A stretch of DNA of 64,000 bases from Verrucomicrobia subdivision 3 bacterium UBA693 (GTDB lineage Bacteria; Verrucomicrobiota; Verrucomicrobiia; Limisphaerales; UBA8199): NCBI GenBank assembly GCA_002298785.1, contig DBMR01000102.1, positions 18,845-82,844 of the forward strand. The letters run 5' to 3'. The notes below the pieces were generated by a model that was not told the origin of the DNA, ran no database searches, and worked only from the letters and a program-made list of their open reading frames with translations. Positions 1 to 7,176 of the stretch are shown here, in pieces (the first letter of the stretch is position 1; every line of letters starts with the position of its first letter). The position numbers and the translations under genes were made by a program.

Positions 1-809
1 GCCTGATGTTTGGTTATGCCTGCAACGAGACTCCAGAGTTGATGCCGGCCCCGATCATGTTCGCGCACCGCCTGGGGCGAAAGCTGACCGAAATTCGCAA
101 GACTGGCAAAGTGCCCTGGCTGCGGCCGGACGCCAAATCCCAGGTCTCCGTGCAATATGTGGACGGCCAACCGGTGGGCATCAGCAATGTCGTCATCTCG
201 ACGCAACACGCCGCGGATGTATCGCACGCGGAAATTGAGAAATTCTGCATCGAAAAAGTCATCAAGGCGGTTTTGCCGAAGAATTTGCTGAACGCCAAGA
301 CCGAGTTCCTGATCAATCCGACCGGGCGTTTCGTGGTCGGCGGGCCGCAGGGCGACACGGGATTGACGGGCCGCAAGATTATCGTGGACAGCTACGGCGG
401 CATGGGCCGACACGGCGGCGGCGCCTTCTCCGGAAAAGATCCGACGAAGGTAGATCGCAGCGCGGCGTACCTCGGACGCTGGATTGCCAAGAACGTGGTG
501 GCCGCCGGCTTCGCCGCCAAGTGTGAAGTGCAATTCGCGTATGCCATTGGCCACCCTGACCCCGTCAGCGTGCATGTGGATACCTTTGGCACGGCCACGG
601 TGGACGAGGATCGCATTTCCACCGCCATCCGGAAGGTGTTCAGCTTCCAACCGGCGGATATCATCAGCCAGCTCAACCTGCGCCGACCGATTTATAAACA
701 GACCACCAACTACGGACATTTCGGCAAAAACGATCCGGATATCACATGGGAAAAGACCGACAAGGTGGCCGCGCTCAAGAAGGCCATCGGCAAAGTCGCC
801 ACCGTGTAA
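1..809 (+). CDS. metK: S-adenosylmethionine synthetase, 3' part (5' end outside window)
   Basis: This is the C-terminal roughly 268 residues of methionine adenosyltransferase, which makes S-adenosylmethionine from methionine and ATP in the cytoplasm. The reading frame is open from the first base: the first complete codon begins at 3, and the 'LMFGYACNET' segment that family members have after 'GDQG' starts there, so the gene is cut by the window edge rather than truncated. The phosphate-loop motif GGGAFSGKDPTKVDRSAAY is present about two fifths into the visible part. The family is usually about 390 residues, so about 120 are missing upstream. ahcY follows 46 bp downstream on the same strand; the two enzymes make and then recycle the methyl donor, so co-transcription is likely. 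Identification is secure. Confidence 0.97.
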   Translation, partial: LMFGYACNETPELMPAPIMFAHRLGRKLTEIRKTGKVPWLRPDAKSQVSVQYVDGQPVGISNVVISTQHAADVSHAEIEKFCIEKVIKAVLPKNLLNAKTEFLINPTGRFVVGGPQGDTGLTGRKIIVDSYGGMGRHGGGAFSGKDPTKVDRSAAYLGRWIAKNVVAAGFAAKCEVQFAYAIGHPDPVSVHVDTFGTATVDEDRISTAIRKVFSFQPADIISQLNLRRPIYKQTTNYGHFGKNDPDITWEKTDKVAALKKAIGKVATV

Positions 810-855
810 ACCCGCAGAATCAACCATCAGTCAAACGAACAGAACCAAGCCAATT

Positions 856-2316
856 ATGCCTACCTTAACCAAGACGAACGGCAAAAAGAGCGCTGCCGGC
901 AAAGGCCGTGCGGCCACGGATTACATCGTACAGGACATTAACCTCGCCGATTGGGGCCGAAAGGAAATCTCCGTCGCTGAACAGGAAATGCCGGGTTTGA
1001 TGTCGGTGCGGGAGAAATACGGCCTCAAGAAGCCGTTGGACGGCGTGCGCGTGTCCGGGTCGTTGCACATGACGATCGAGACCGCGGTGCTGATTGAGAC
1101 GCTGGTGGACCTGGGCGCCTCGGTGCGCTGGGCGAGCTGCAACATCTTCAGCACCCAGGACCAGGCCGCCGCGGCCATCGCCAAAGCCGGCGTGCCGGTG
1201 TTTGCCTTCAAAGGCGAGAGCCTGGAGGAATACTGGGATTTCACGCTGAAAGCGCTGACGCACCCCGGCAACAAGGGTCCGGAATTGATCGTCGACGATG
1301 GTGGCGACGCCACCCTGCTCCTCCACAAAGGCTATGAGATGGAGCATGGCAGCGATTGGGTGAACACCTCAAGCGCCAGCCACGAGGAAGATGTCATCAA
1401 GAAGCTGCTCAAGCGCTGCGCCAAAGAGCGCCCCGGCTGGTTTACCGCCGTCGTGAAGGATTGGAAGGGCGTCAGCGAGGAGACCACCACCGGCGTGCAT
1501 CGGCTCTACCAGATGCTCGAAGCGGGCAAGCTGCTCATCCCGGCCATCAACGTCAATGACTCGGTGACCAAATCCAAATTCGACAACCTCTACGGATGCC
1601 GCGAGTCGCTGGCGGACGGCCTGAAGCGGGCGTTGGGGGTGATGATCGCCGGCAAGACCGCGGTCGTCTGCGGTTACGGCGATGTCGGCAAAGGCTGTGC
1701 CCAGAGCCTCCGCGGGTTCGGTGCGCGCGTCATCGTGACCGAGATCGATCCCATCAACGCGTTGCAGGCGGCAATGGAAGGCTTCCAGGTCACTACCGTC
1801 GAAGACACGCTTGGCAAAGCCGATATTTATGTCACCACCACCGGCAACTGCGACGTCCTCACCCTCGAGCATCTGCTGAAGATGAAGAACCAGGCGATTG
1901 TCTGTAACATCGGCCACTTCGATAACGAAATCCAAGTGGACCGGCTGAACGGAGCCAAAGGCGTTTCCCGCGTCAACATCAAGCCGCAAGTGGACCGCTA
2001 CGACCTGCCGGGTGATCGCAGCCTTTATCTGCTGGCCGAAGGCCGACTCGTCAACCTCGGTTGCGCGGAAGGCCACCCGAGCTTCGTGATGTCCAACTCC
2101 TTCACCAACCAGGTGCTCGCACAACTCGACCTGTGGTCCAATCGCGAAACCTACAAACCGGCCGTCTACCGCTTGTCCAAGAAACTGGACGAAGAAGTGG
2201 CCCGCCTGCATCTCGAAAAGATCGGCGTCAAGCTCACCAAGCTCAGCAAGAAGCAGGCTGATTACATCGGCGTGCCGCTCGAAGGACCTTACAAGCCCGA
2301 GCACTATCGCTACTAA
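856..2316 (+). CDS. ahcY: Adenosylhomocysteinase
   Basis: S-adenosylhomocysteine hydrolase (486 aa) reversibly splits SAH, the product of methyltransfer, into adenosine and homocysteine using tightly bound NAD. The Rossmann motif GYGDVGKGCA starts at residue 273, and the C-terminus ends in PYKPEHYRY, the family's characteristic tail that reaches into the neighbouring subunit. The frame stays open upstream to 484, but that part overlaps metK and has no family similarity, so I start at the ATG at 856 (MPTLTKTNG). No Shine-Dalgarno sequence is visible before it. Length fits the bacterial family (430-490 aa). It sits 46 bp after metK and probably shares its transcript, forming an activated-methyl-cycle unit. 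A strong hairpin follows 26 bp after the stop. Confidence 0.97.
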   Translation: MPTLTKTNGKKSAAGKGRAATDYIVQDINLADWGRKEISVAEQEMPGLMSVREKYGLKKPLDGVRVSGSLHMTIETAVLIETLVDLGASVRWASCNIFSTQDQAAAAIAKAGVPVFAFKGESLEEYWDFTLKALTHPGNKGPELIVDDGGDATLLLHKGYEMEHGSDWVNTSSASHEEDVIKKLLKRCAKERPGWFTAVVKDWKGVSEETTTGVHRLYQMLEAGKLLIPAINVNDSVTKSKFDNLYGCRESLADGLKRALGVMIAGKTAVVCGYGDVGKGCAQSLRGFGARVIVTEIDPINALQAAMEGFQVTTVEDTLGKADIYVTTTGNCDVLTLEHLLKMKNQAIVCNIGHFDNEIQVDRLNGAKGVSRVNIKPQVDRYDLPGDRSLYLLAEGRLVNLGCAEGHPSFVMSNSFTNQVLAQLDLWSNRETYKPAVYRLSKKLDEEVARLHLEKIGVKLTKLSKKQADYIGVPLEGPYKPEHYRY

Positions 2317-2342
2317 GATCGCTTCAAGCTAACTCAACGCGC

Positions 2343-2378
2343 AGCGGCGAACGGCCAATCGTTCGCCGCTTCGCTTTT
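2343..2378 (+). terminator. Hairpin terminator after ahcY
   Basis: A perfect 10-bp stem (AGCGGCGAAC / GTTCGCCGCT, 2343-2352 and 2361-2370) with an 8-nt loop is followed by TCGCTTTT. It lies 26 bp after the ahcY stop and fits an intrinsic terminator for metK-ahcY, although the T-run is short and interrupted. Confidence 0.7.
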
Positions 2379-2487
2379 CGGGCCCAAGCTTCCCTCGCGC
2401 CTGTGGTCCACCCCTCCCTCACGTTTGCGTTATGCAAAAATTCGTGCAAGGTTCCCCTTCAAACACTCATCAAATTCCTCAAAGCTC

Positions 2488-2967
2488 ATGGGCGCGCAAA
2501 TAAAACCAATCCCGGAAGGTTACCACACCGTTACCCCGCATCTGACCCTAAAAGGAGCCGATCAGGCGATTGAATTTTACCGACAGGCTTTTGGGGCGGA
2601 GTTACGCTGTCGTCTGCCCGGACCGGACGGTAAAACGGTAGGCCACGCGGAAATCACCATTGGCGATTCCTACCTGATGCTCGCGGATGAATCGCCGGCG
2701 TTCGGCAATAAATCGCCGCAGTCCCTGGGTGGGTCGCCAGTCAGCTTCGCTATTTATGTCCCGGATGCAGATGCGGCCTTTGCACGGGCGGTTGCCGCCG
2801 GAGCGAAAGTCGTGCGGCCCATGGCAGACCAGTTTTACGGTGATCGCACCGGCACGGTTGCCGATCCGTTCGGGTACATTTGGTCACTCATGACCCACAT
2901 CGAGGATGTGGATCCGGAGGAAATCAAACGCCGAATGGAAATTGAATACTCAAAAATGACGCACTGA
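2488..2967 (+). CDS. VOC (glyoxalase/PhnB-like) superfamily protein
   Basis: A 159-residue single-domain member of the vicinal-oxygen-chelate superfamily, of the PhnB-like subgroup: the N-terminus KPIPEGYHTVTPHL and the following paired beta-alpha-beta units (residues about 10-70 and 85-140, with DPFGYIWSL near the end) are typical. Members are cytoplasmic and include glyoxalase, dioxygenase and resistance-type proteins; the substrate cannot be read from sequence. I chose the ATG at 2488 because homologues begin just before 'KPIPEGYHTVTP'; the frame runs open to an ATG at 2425, giving 21 extra residues that look non-coding. It stands alone between the ahcY hairpin and the glycosylase gene 25 bp downstream, with which it may be co-transcribed. 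Confidence 0.85.
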   Translation: MGAQIKPIPEGYHTVTPHLTLKGADQAIEFYRQAFGAELRCRLPGPDGKTVGHAEITIGDSYLMLADESPAFGNKSPQSLGGSPVSFAIYVPDADAAFARAVAAGAKVVRPMADQFYGDRTGTVADPFGYIWSLMTHIEDVDPEEIKRRMEIEYSKMTH

Positions 2968-2992
2968 GCCTGCGGTTCCCTGCCAGCACGCT

Positions 2993-3928
2993 ATGCCGGA
3001 GTTGCCGGACATCACCGTCTACGTCGAGACCCTGGAACGGCGCATTCAGGGTCAGGTCCTGGAGAGCTTCCTTATCCGGAGTCCGTTCCTGCTGCGCACC
3101 GCTCTCCCTCCGCTGCTTTCCCTAAAAAACCGAAAAGTCACCGAGTTACGCCGGATCGGAAAACGGATCGGCTTCCATTTCGAGCCGGACTTCTGGCTGA
3201 TCCTTCACCTGATGATCGCGGGGCGGCTTCAATGGTTCGAGCCGGGAAGGAAAGTATCCGCCCGTAACCTCGAGGCCAGTTTTCAATTCGCCTCCGGCAC
3301 CCTGGAGCTAACCGAGGCCGGCACCAGAAAGCGGGCGTCGCTGCACTTGCTGCAGGGGGACGAAGCCTGGCGGCAGCTGGATCCCGGTGGAATTGAAATC
3401 GGCACGATGACCGTCGAGGAATTCACAAGTACGCTCACGCGGGAAAATCACACGTTAAAGCGCGCGCTCACCGACCCGCGCCTATTCAGTGGCATTGGCA
3501 ATGCCTATTCCGACGAGATCCTGCACGCCGCCCGACTGTCACCAGTGCTGCTGACGAGCCGACTTGACCCCGGCCAAATCGAGGCGCTGCACCGAGCCAT
3601 ACGCGAGACGATGTCGCTTTGGACGTCCCGACTGCGCCACGAGGCCGGCGAGGGTTTTCCCACCCACGTGACCGCGTTCCGCCCGGAGATGGCGGTCCAT
3701 GGAAAATTTGGCCAACCCTGCCCCGCCTGTGGTGGAAAAGTCCAACGCATCCGCTATGCGGATAACGAAACCAATTACTGTCCCAACTGTCAGACCGGGG
3801 GGAAACTGCTCGCGGACCGCGGCCTTTCCCTGCTCTTGAAAAAGGACTGGCCGAGAACCGTCGAGGAACTCGAAGATATGCGCCAAGCCCACTCCAGCCA
3901 ATCACGGTCTCCAGCCAAAGCGAGCTGA
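2993..3928 (+). CDS. Fpg/Nei-family DNA glycosylase
   Basis: A 311-residue protein of the formamidopyrimidine-DNA glycosylase/endonuclease VIII family, which excises oxidised bases and nicks the abasic site. The start MPELPDITVY provides the catalytic Pro2 and Glu3 after Met removal. The central helix-two-turn-helix region contains LFSGIGNAYSDEILHAA, and the C-terminus has an intact zinc finger with C243-x2-C246 and C263-x2-C266. The N-terminal 'PDITVY' and overall divergence separate it from classical MutM (PELPEVE), so I do not assign mutM; it may prefer a different lesion. It is convergent with purF, with only 23 bp between the stops. Family assignment is firm, lesion specificity unknown. 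Confidence 0.92.
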   Translation: MPELPDITVYVETLERRIQGQVLESFLIRSPFLLRTALPPLLSLKNRKVTELRRIGKRIGFHFEPDFWLILHLMIAGRLQWFEPGRKVSARNLEASFQFASGTLELTEAGTRKRASLHLLQGDEAWRQLDPGGIEIGTMTVEEFTSTLTRENHTLKRALTDPRLFSGIGNAYSDEILHAARLSPVLLTSRLDPGQIEALHRAIRETMSLWTSRLRHEAGEGFPTHVTAFRPEMAVHGKFGQPCPACGGKVQRIRYADNETNYCPNCQTGGKLLADRGLSLLLKKDWPRTVEELEDMRQAHSSQSRSPAKAS

Positions 3929-3951
3929 GCCGCGATCGAGCCCGTGCCGAT

Positions 3952-5487
3952 TCAAATCAACCGGATCTGAGCCTTTTCGGAAGACAACGAGTCCCCCAGA
4001 GTCGGAGCGCGCTCGCGGCGGCGTTCCATGACCAGTTTGTCGACGCGCGGGTCAAAATGCACAGGGTAGTTCCCGTCATAACAGGCCATGCAAAAGGCTT
4101 CGGCAGGCAGGCCGGTCGCCCGCACCAATCCCTCCTGCGAGAGATAATGCAGCGAATCCGCGCTGAGATACTTCCGGATTTCCTCCAGCGAATGGTTGGC
4201 CGCCATGAGCTTGCTGCGGTCCGGGAAATCGATGCCGTAAACGCACGGATGCATGTGGGGCGGACAGCTCACAAGCACGTGCACTTCTTTGGCGCCGGCT
4301 TCTTTGAGATTATTCACCCGCGCCTTGCTGGTGGTTCCCCGCACGATCGAGTCGTCCACCACGATCACACGCTTATCTTTGACCAACCCCTCGATGAGGT
4401 TGAGCTTCACCCGCACGTCAAAATCACGAATGAGCTGCGAAGGCTGCAGAAAGCTGCGCCCGACATAGTGGTTGCGGACAAACGCCATCTCGAATGGGAT
4501 GCCGGATTCCAGGGCGTAGCCAAGCGCGGCGCAATTCCCGCTGTCGGGCACGGGGATCACCATATCCGCCGCAATCGGATTCTCCCGGGCCAGTTCCCGC
4601 CCCATGTTCACCCGGACCCGGTACACATTGCGATTCCCGATGGTGCTGTCGGGTCGGGCGAAATAGACGTACTCGAAAATGCAAAAGGCCCGCCGCTGCT
4701 GCTCGGGAAAGGCCTGGACGCTGGTAAGCCCTTTCTCATTGATCAGCACGATCTCGCCGGGTTCCACATCGCGGGCGTATTCGGCATGGATGAGGTCGAG
4801 GGCACAGGTTTCGCTGGCCAGCACCCAGGCGTCGTTGACCTTTCCCAGGCACAGCGGGCGAAAACCATGTGGATCACGGACCCCGATCAACTCGTTCTCG
4901 GTCATGATGACCAGCGAATAGGCCCCCTCGATGCGGCGGATGGCCTGCAAAAGGGTGTTGCCTCCGTTGGGCGTGGGCTGCGCCATGAGGTGCAGGATGA
5001 TCTCGCTATCCACGGTGGTTTGAAAAATCGAGCCTTTGGCCTCCAACTCCTCGCGCAACTGCGCGGCATTGGTGAGATTGCCGTTGTGCGCGATGGCAAT
5101 CTGACCGCGGGCGCAATCCACCGTCAGCGGTTGGGCGTTGAGCAGGTGCGAGGAACCCGTGGTGGAATAGCGGGTGTGGCCAATCGCCAATCGTCCCACC
5201 ATGCTATGGAGAACATCCCCCTTGAACACGTGCGGCACCAATCCCATGCCGCGGTGCGACCGGAACTTGCGTCCGTCGCTCGTGACGATGCCGGCGCTCT
5301 CCTGCCCGCGGTGCTGTAGCGCGTAAAGCCCGTAGTACGTCAATTCCGCCGCATTGGGATGCCCGTAAATGCCAAAAACGCCGCAATAATGTTTCGGATA
5401 TGCCTGCATCAGTAAACGCGCCTCGCGCGCGGCGGCAATCCAACATGGATCGCCCGAATTGAGCAAGACCGAACTTGCCTCGCTCAT
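3952..5487 (-). CDS. purF: Amidophosphoribosyltransferase
   Basis: PurF (511 aa) commits PRPP to purine synthesis by transferring glutamine-derived ammonia to form phosphoribosylamine. The N-terminal glutaminase domain contains the nucleophile in HYCGVFG (Cys35 in this numbering); in relatives a propeptide is cleaved just before this Cys. The C-terminal phosphoribosyltransferase domain carries the PRPP loop VIVVDDSIVRGTTS. The start is uncertain: ATG 5487 gives a 34-residue leader, whereas ATG 5409 would leave eight residues before the Cys and has GAGG 11 nt upstream. I keep the longer form but the shorter one is credible. No purine riboswitch-like structure was recognised upstream. The gene is followed by the convergent glycosylase gene. 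Confidence 0.95.
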   Translation of the reverse strand: MSEASSVLLNSGDPCWIAAAREARLLMQAYPKHYCGVFGIYGHPNAAELTYYGLYALQHRGQESAGIVTSDGRKFRSHRGMGLVPHVFKGDVLHSMVGRLAIGHTRYSTTGSSHLLNAQPLTVDCARGQIAIAHNGNLTNAAQLREELEAKGSIFQTTVDSEIILHLMAQPTPNGGNTLLQAIRRIEGAYSLVIMTENELIGVRDPHGFRPLCLGKVNDAWVLASETCALDLIHAEYARDVEPGEIVLINEKGLTSVQAFPEQQRRAFCIFEYVYFARPDSTIGNRNVYRVRVNMGRELARENPIAADMVIPVPDSGNCAALGYALESGIPFEMAFVRNHYVGRSFLQPSQLIRDFDVRVKLNLIEGLVKDKRVIVVDDSIVRGTTSKARVNNLKEAGAKEVHVLVSCPPHMHPCVYGIDFPDRSKLMAANHSLEEIRKYLSADSLHYLSQEGLVRATGLPAEAFCMACYDGNYPVHFDPRVDKLVMERRRERAPTLGDSLSSEKAQIRLI

Positions 5488-5957
5488 CCTTCCGTCCCTA
5501 CGCGCGGACTGGTAAGTTTAACCCAATCCGGCCCCGGACCAAGTGCTATTTGTGACTTGGAATGCCTAATAATTATGATCCCTAGAATTGGAAGTTACTC
5601 CCCGTTTGAGCATTCAAGATCGGCGTCAGGAATCGGGGGAAGGTGGGCGGACGGGGGCACACCCTGAAATAGCCGCCCCGCCGTCCCAAGGCCGTAAACA
5701 CTGGATGATATTGATGTTTTAGCCGTCCCAAATGGGGTCCCAAGCCGTCCCGGACCCCCTCCCGCCACCATGGAGAGCCGAGTCTAAACAACCGCAGGCT
5801 ATGGTGTGGGCCGTTTACGGATGGGTCGAGTGATGCGGGCGACTTTGCCGACGCGTCGGGGGGAATGGGGAATGGTTGGCGGGGTGGTCTCTGACATGGG
5901 GCGGGTGGATTGGATTGGCCGATTGAGTTCATCATCGGAGCTGCCGGTTAAATGTTA

Positions 5958-6019
5958 GTGAGAAACGGTGAGAATAGGTGAGAATTGGCCTGAAAAGACC
6001 GCGGAAAGTGAGGTGAGAA
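5958..6019. repeat. GTGAGAA direct repeats with 10-bp period
   Basis: GTGAGAA occurs at 5958-5964, 5968-5974 and 5978-5984, exactly 10 bp apart, and again at 6013-6019. The unit is GTGAGAAnnG. A period of one helical turn would place all copies on the same face of the DNA. No flanking gene start lies close enough to make a regulatory role obvious. Confidence 0.7.
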
Positions 6020-6388
6020 CCGTGGAGCCCGGGCGCCAGGGTTGCACCTTCCCCATGGCGAGTTGTCGCCGCGCCGGGTCCGGACTCGTCGATCTTCATT
6101 CCGCATTTTTCTGTCATCTCACCCAATATGGCGTGACCAAGGCTGTCCCGAACGCGACAAAACGTGTACCAAAGGCAAGGTGCTTTAGCGTATTTGCTTT
6201 GGCTTAGGCGCAATTAAGCCGCCAATACTCGCCCTTTGGGGACGGGTTCGAGGAGAATGCACTCGCGGCTGGCGCGGCAGGGTCCACTGCTGCCACCGGT
6301 CCGCAATCTGAGGCAATCCCATAATGCACAAGGCTGGGGGTGGCGCCCTTATATCGCGGGAAAAGGGTCGCCACCTTCGGTAATGTGT

Positions 6389-6424
6389 GTCCAAACGAGA
6401 GTCTGACCCCTATTCCCCGATTCG
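6389..6424. repeat. REP-like sequence (GAGTCTGACCCCTATT)
   Basis: The stretch contains AGAGTCTGACCCCTATTCCC; its complement, GGGGTCAGACTCT, resembles a sequence I recall repeatedly near REP-associated tyrosine transposase (RAYT) genes in many bacteria. No transposase gene is present here, so it would be a solitary copy or remnant. The identification rests on memory of the motif, not on a search. Confidence 0.4.
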
Positions 6425-6489
6425 GCGGCGACCAAGACGACGAGTAAGACCTTGGCTTTCATTCCTTCCGCCGCCTGACCTCTACGGCG

Positions 6490-7176
6490 CTATTGCTTCT
6501 TGCGGAGTCGGAAGACAACAGGGTGATTTGGGTCAGGCTTGAAGCCGCCACCTGGCAACGGTGAGTAGTACGTGAATTTGTTTTGGTTTGTGCCGGCGAC
6601 CTCCTCATACCCGTCCAAGGCTACATGGACGTAGAGCAGCGTGCCTGTGGCGCCTGTCAGCGCGAAGCTCCCGCCGCTAGCCGTTAGGAGGTTAGTTGTC
6701 CAATAATCCTCCGGATACCCCTGACAACTGAACTCCGCATGAGCTCCCGCAAGTGGGATCCCGGTTTCGTCCACCGCCTTGCCGTAGAATTCGATTCGCT
6801 GGTTCACCGTTTGGCGCATTTCCTGCCAAATGTTGGAGAGCTGTACGAGGGCCTGCTGTGTTAAGACGTTCAAGGGAACGCCCCTGCGTCGCGCCAGTTC
6901 TTCCAATTGTTCTTGCAGGGTGCTGCCGGGCGGCAGCGGCTCGCCTGCCCAGCTGCCGTGCGCATCGAGGGCACTCGGTTCCTGGGTCGGTCGGTTTCTT
7001 GCCGTGGCCGTGGTTTGAGGCCTTACCTCAGAACCGAGCATTGGGCTCGGCGGCTCCGATACCGCGTTACTAGGCCGGTCGTCGTGCGCCGCGTTTGGAG
7101 TCGGCCGGATCAGCCGTGCGACCAGAAGCGTTAGGGCTGCAGTGATCAACAAAATGAGCAGGATGCGTGTTTTCAT
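6490..7176 (-). CDS. Membrane-anchored protein with carboxypeptidase regulatory-like domain
   Basis: A 228-residue protein with an N-terminal hydrophobic segment (residues 4-22) that serves as signal or anchor, a Pro/Ser/Thr-rich spacer (30-75), a short helical part (85-125) and a C-terminal beta-sandwich (about 130-226). The last part begins YGKAVDETGIPLAGAHAEF, the signature of carboxypeptidase-regulatory-like or Cna-B-type domains, which generally bind or support other extracellular domains. Its ATG overlaps the stop of the upstream 1350-residue gene by one base (TAATG), so translation is coupled and the products probably act together outside the cytoplasm. No enzymatic motif is visible. 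Confidence 0.75.
   Translation of the reverse strand: MKTRILLILLITAALTLLVARLIRPTPNAAHDDRPSNAVSEPPSPMLGSEVRPQTTATARNRPTQEPSALDAHGSWAGEPLPPGSTLQEQLEELARRRGVPLNVLTQQALVQLSNIWQEMRQTVNQRIEFYGKAVDETGIPLAGAHAEFSCQGYPEDYWTTNLLTASGGSFALTGATGTLLYVHVALDGYEEVAGTNQNKFTYYSPLPGGGFKPDPNHPVVFRLRKKQ

Larger units (their letters stand above)
5488..6489. other. 1-kb region without a convincing gene
   Basis: Between the purF start and the stop of the next gene no frame shows protein-like composition. The longest frames (5582-5935 and 5932-6213, minus strand) are rich in Pro and Arg, lack a start signal and resemble no family I know. The stretch contains several copies of a CCGTCCC word (5685-5755), a three-copy 10-bp tandem repeat (5958-5987) with a fourth unit at 6013, and a REP-like sequence at 6389-6424. 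It may be degraded mobile DNA next to the hypothetical secreted gene pair. Confidence 0.6.

Noticed and set aside
484..855. N-terminal extension of the adenosylhomocysteinase frame
   Set aside because: It overlaps metK in another frame and has no similarity to the family; the ATG at 856 matches the usual N-terminus.
810..855. Possible SAM or SAH riboswitch between metK and ahcY
   Set aside because: The 46-bp gap is too short for a known class and shows no conserved core.
4057..5319. 420-codon open frame opposite purF
   Set aside because: It is the antisense shadow of purF in GC-rich DNA; composition is unlike a protein.
5582..6213. Two minus-strand open frames (117 and 93 codons)
   Set aside because: Rich in Pro and Arg, no homologous pattern and no start signal; treated as non-coding.
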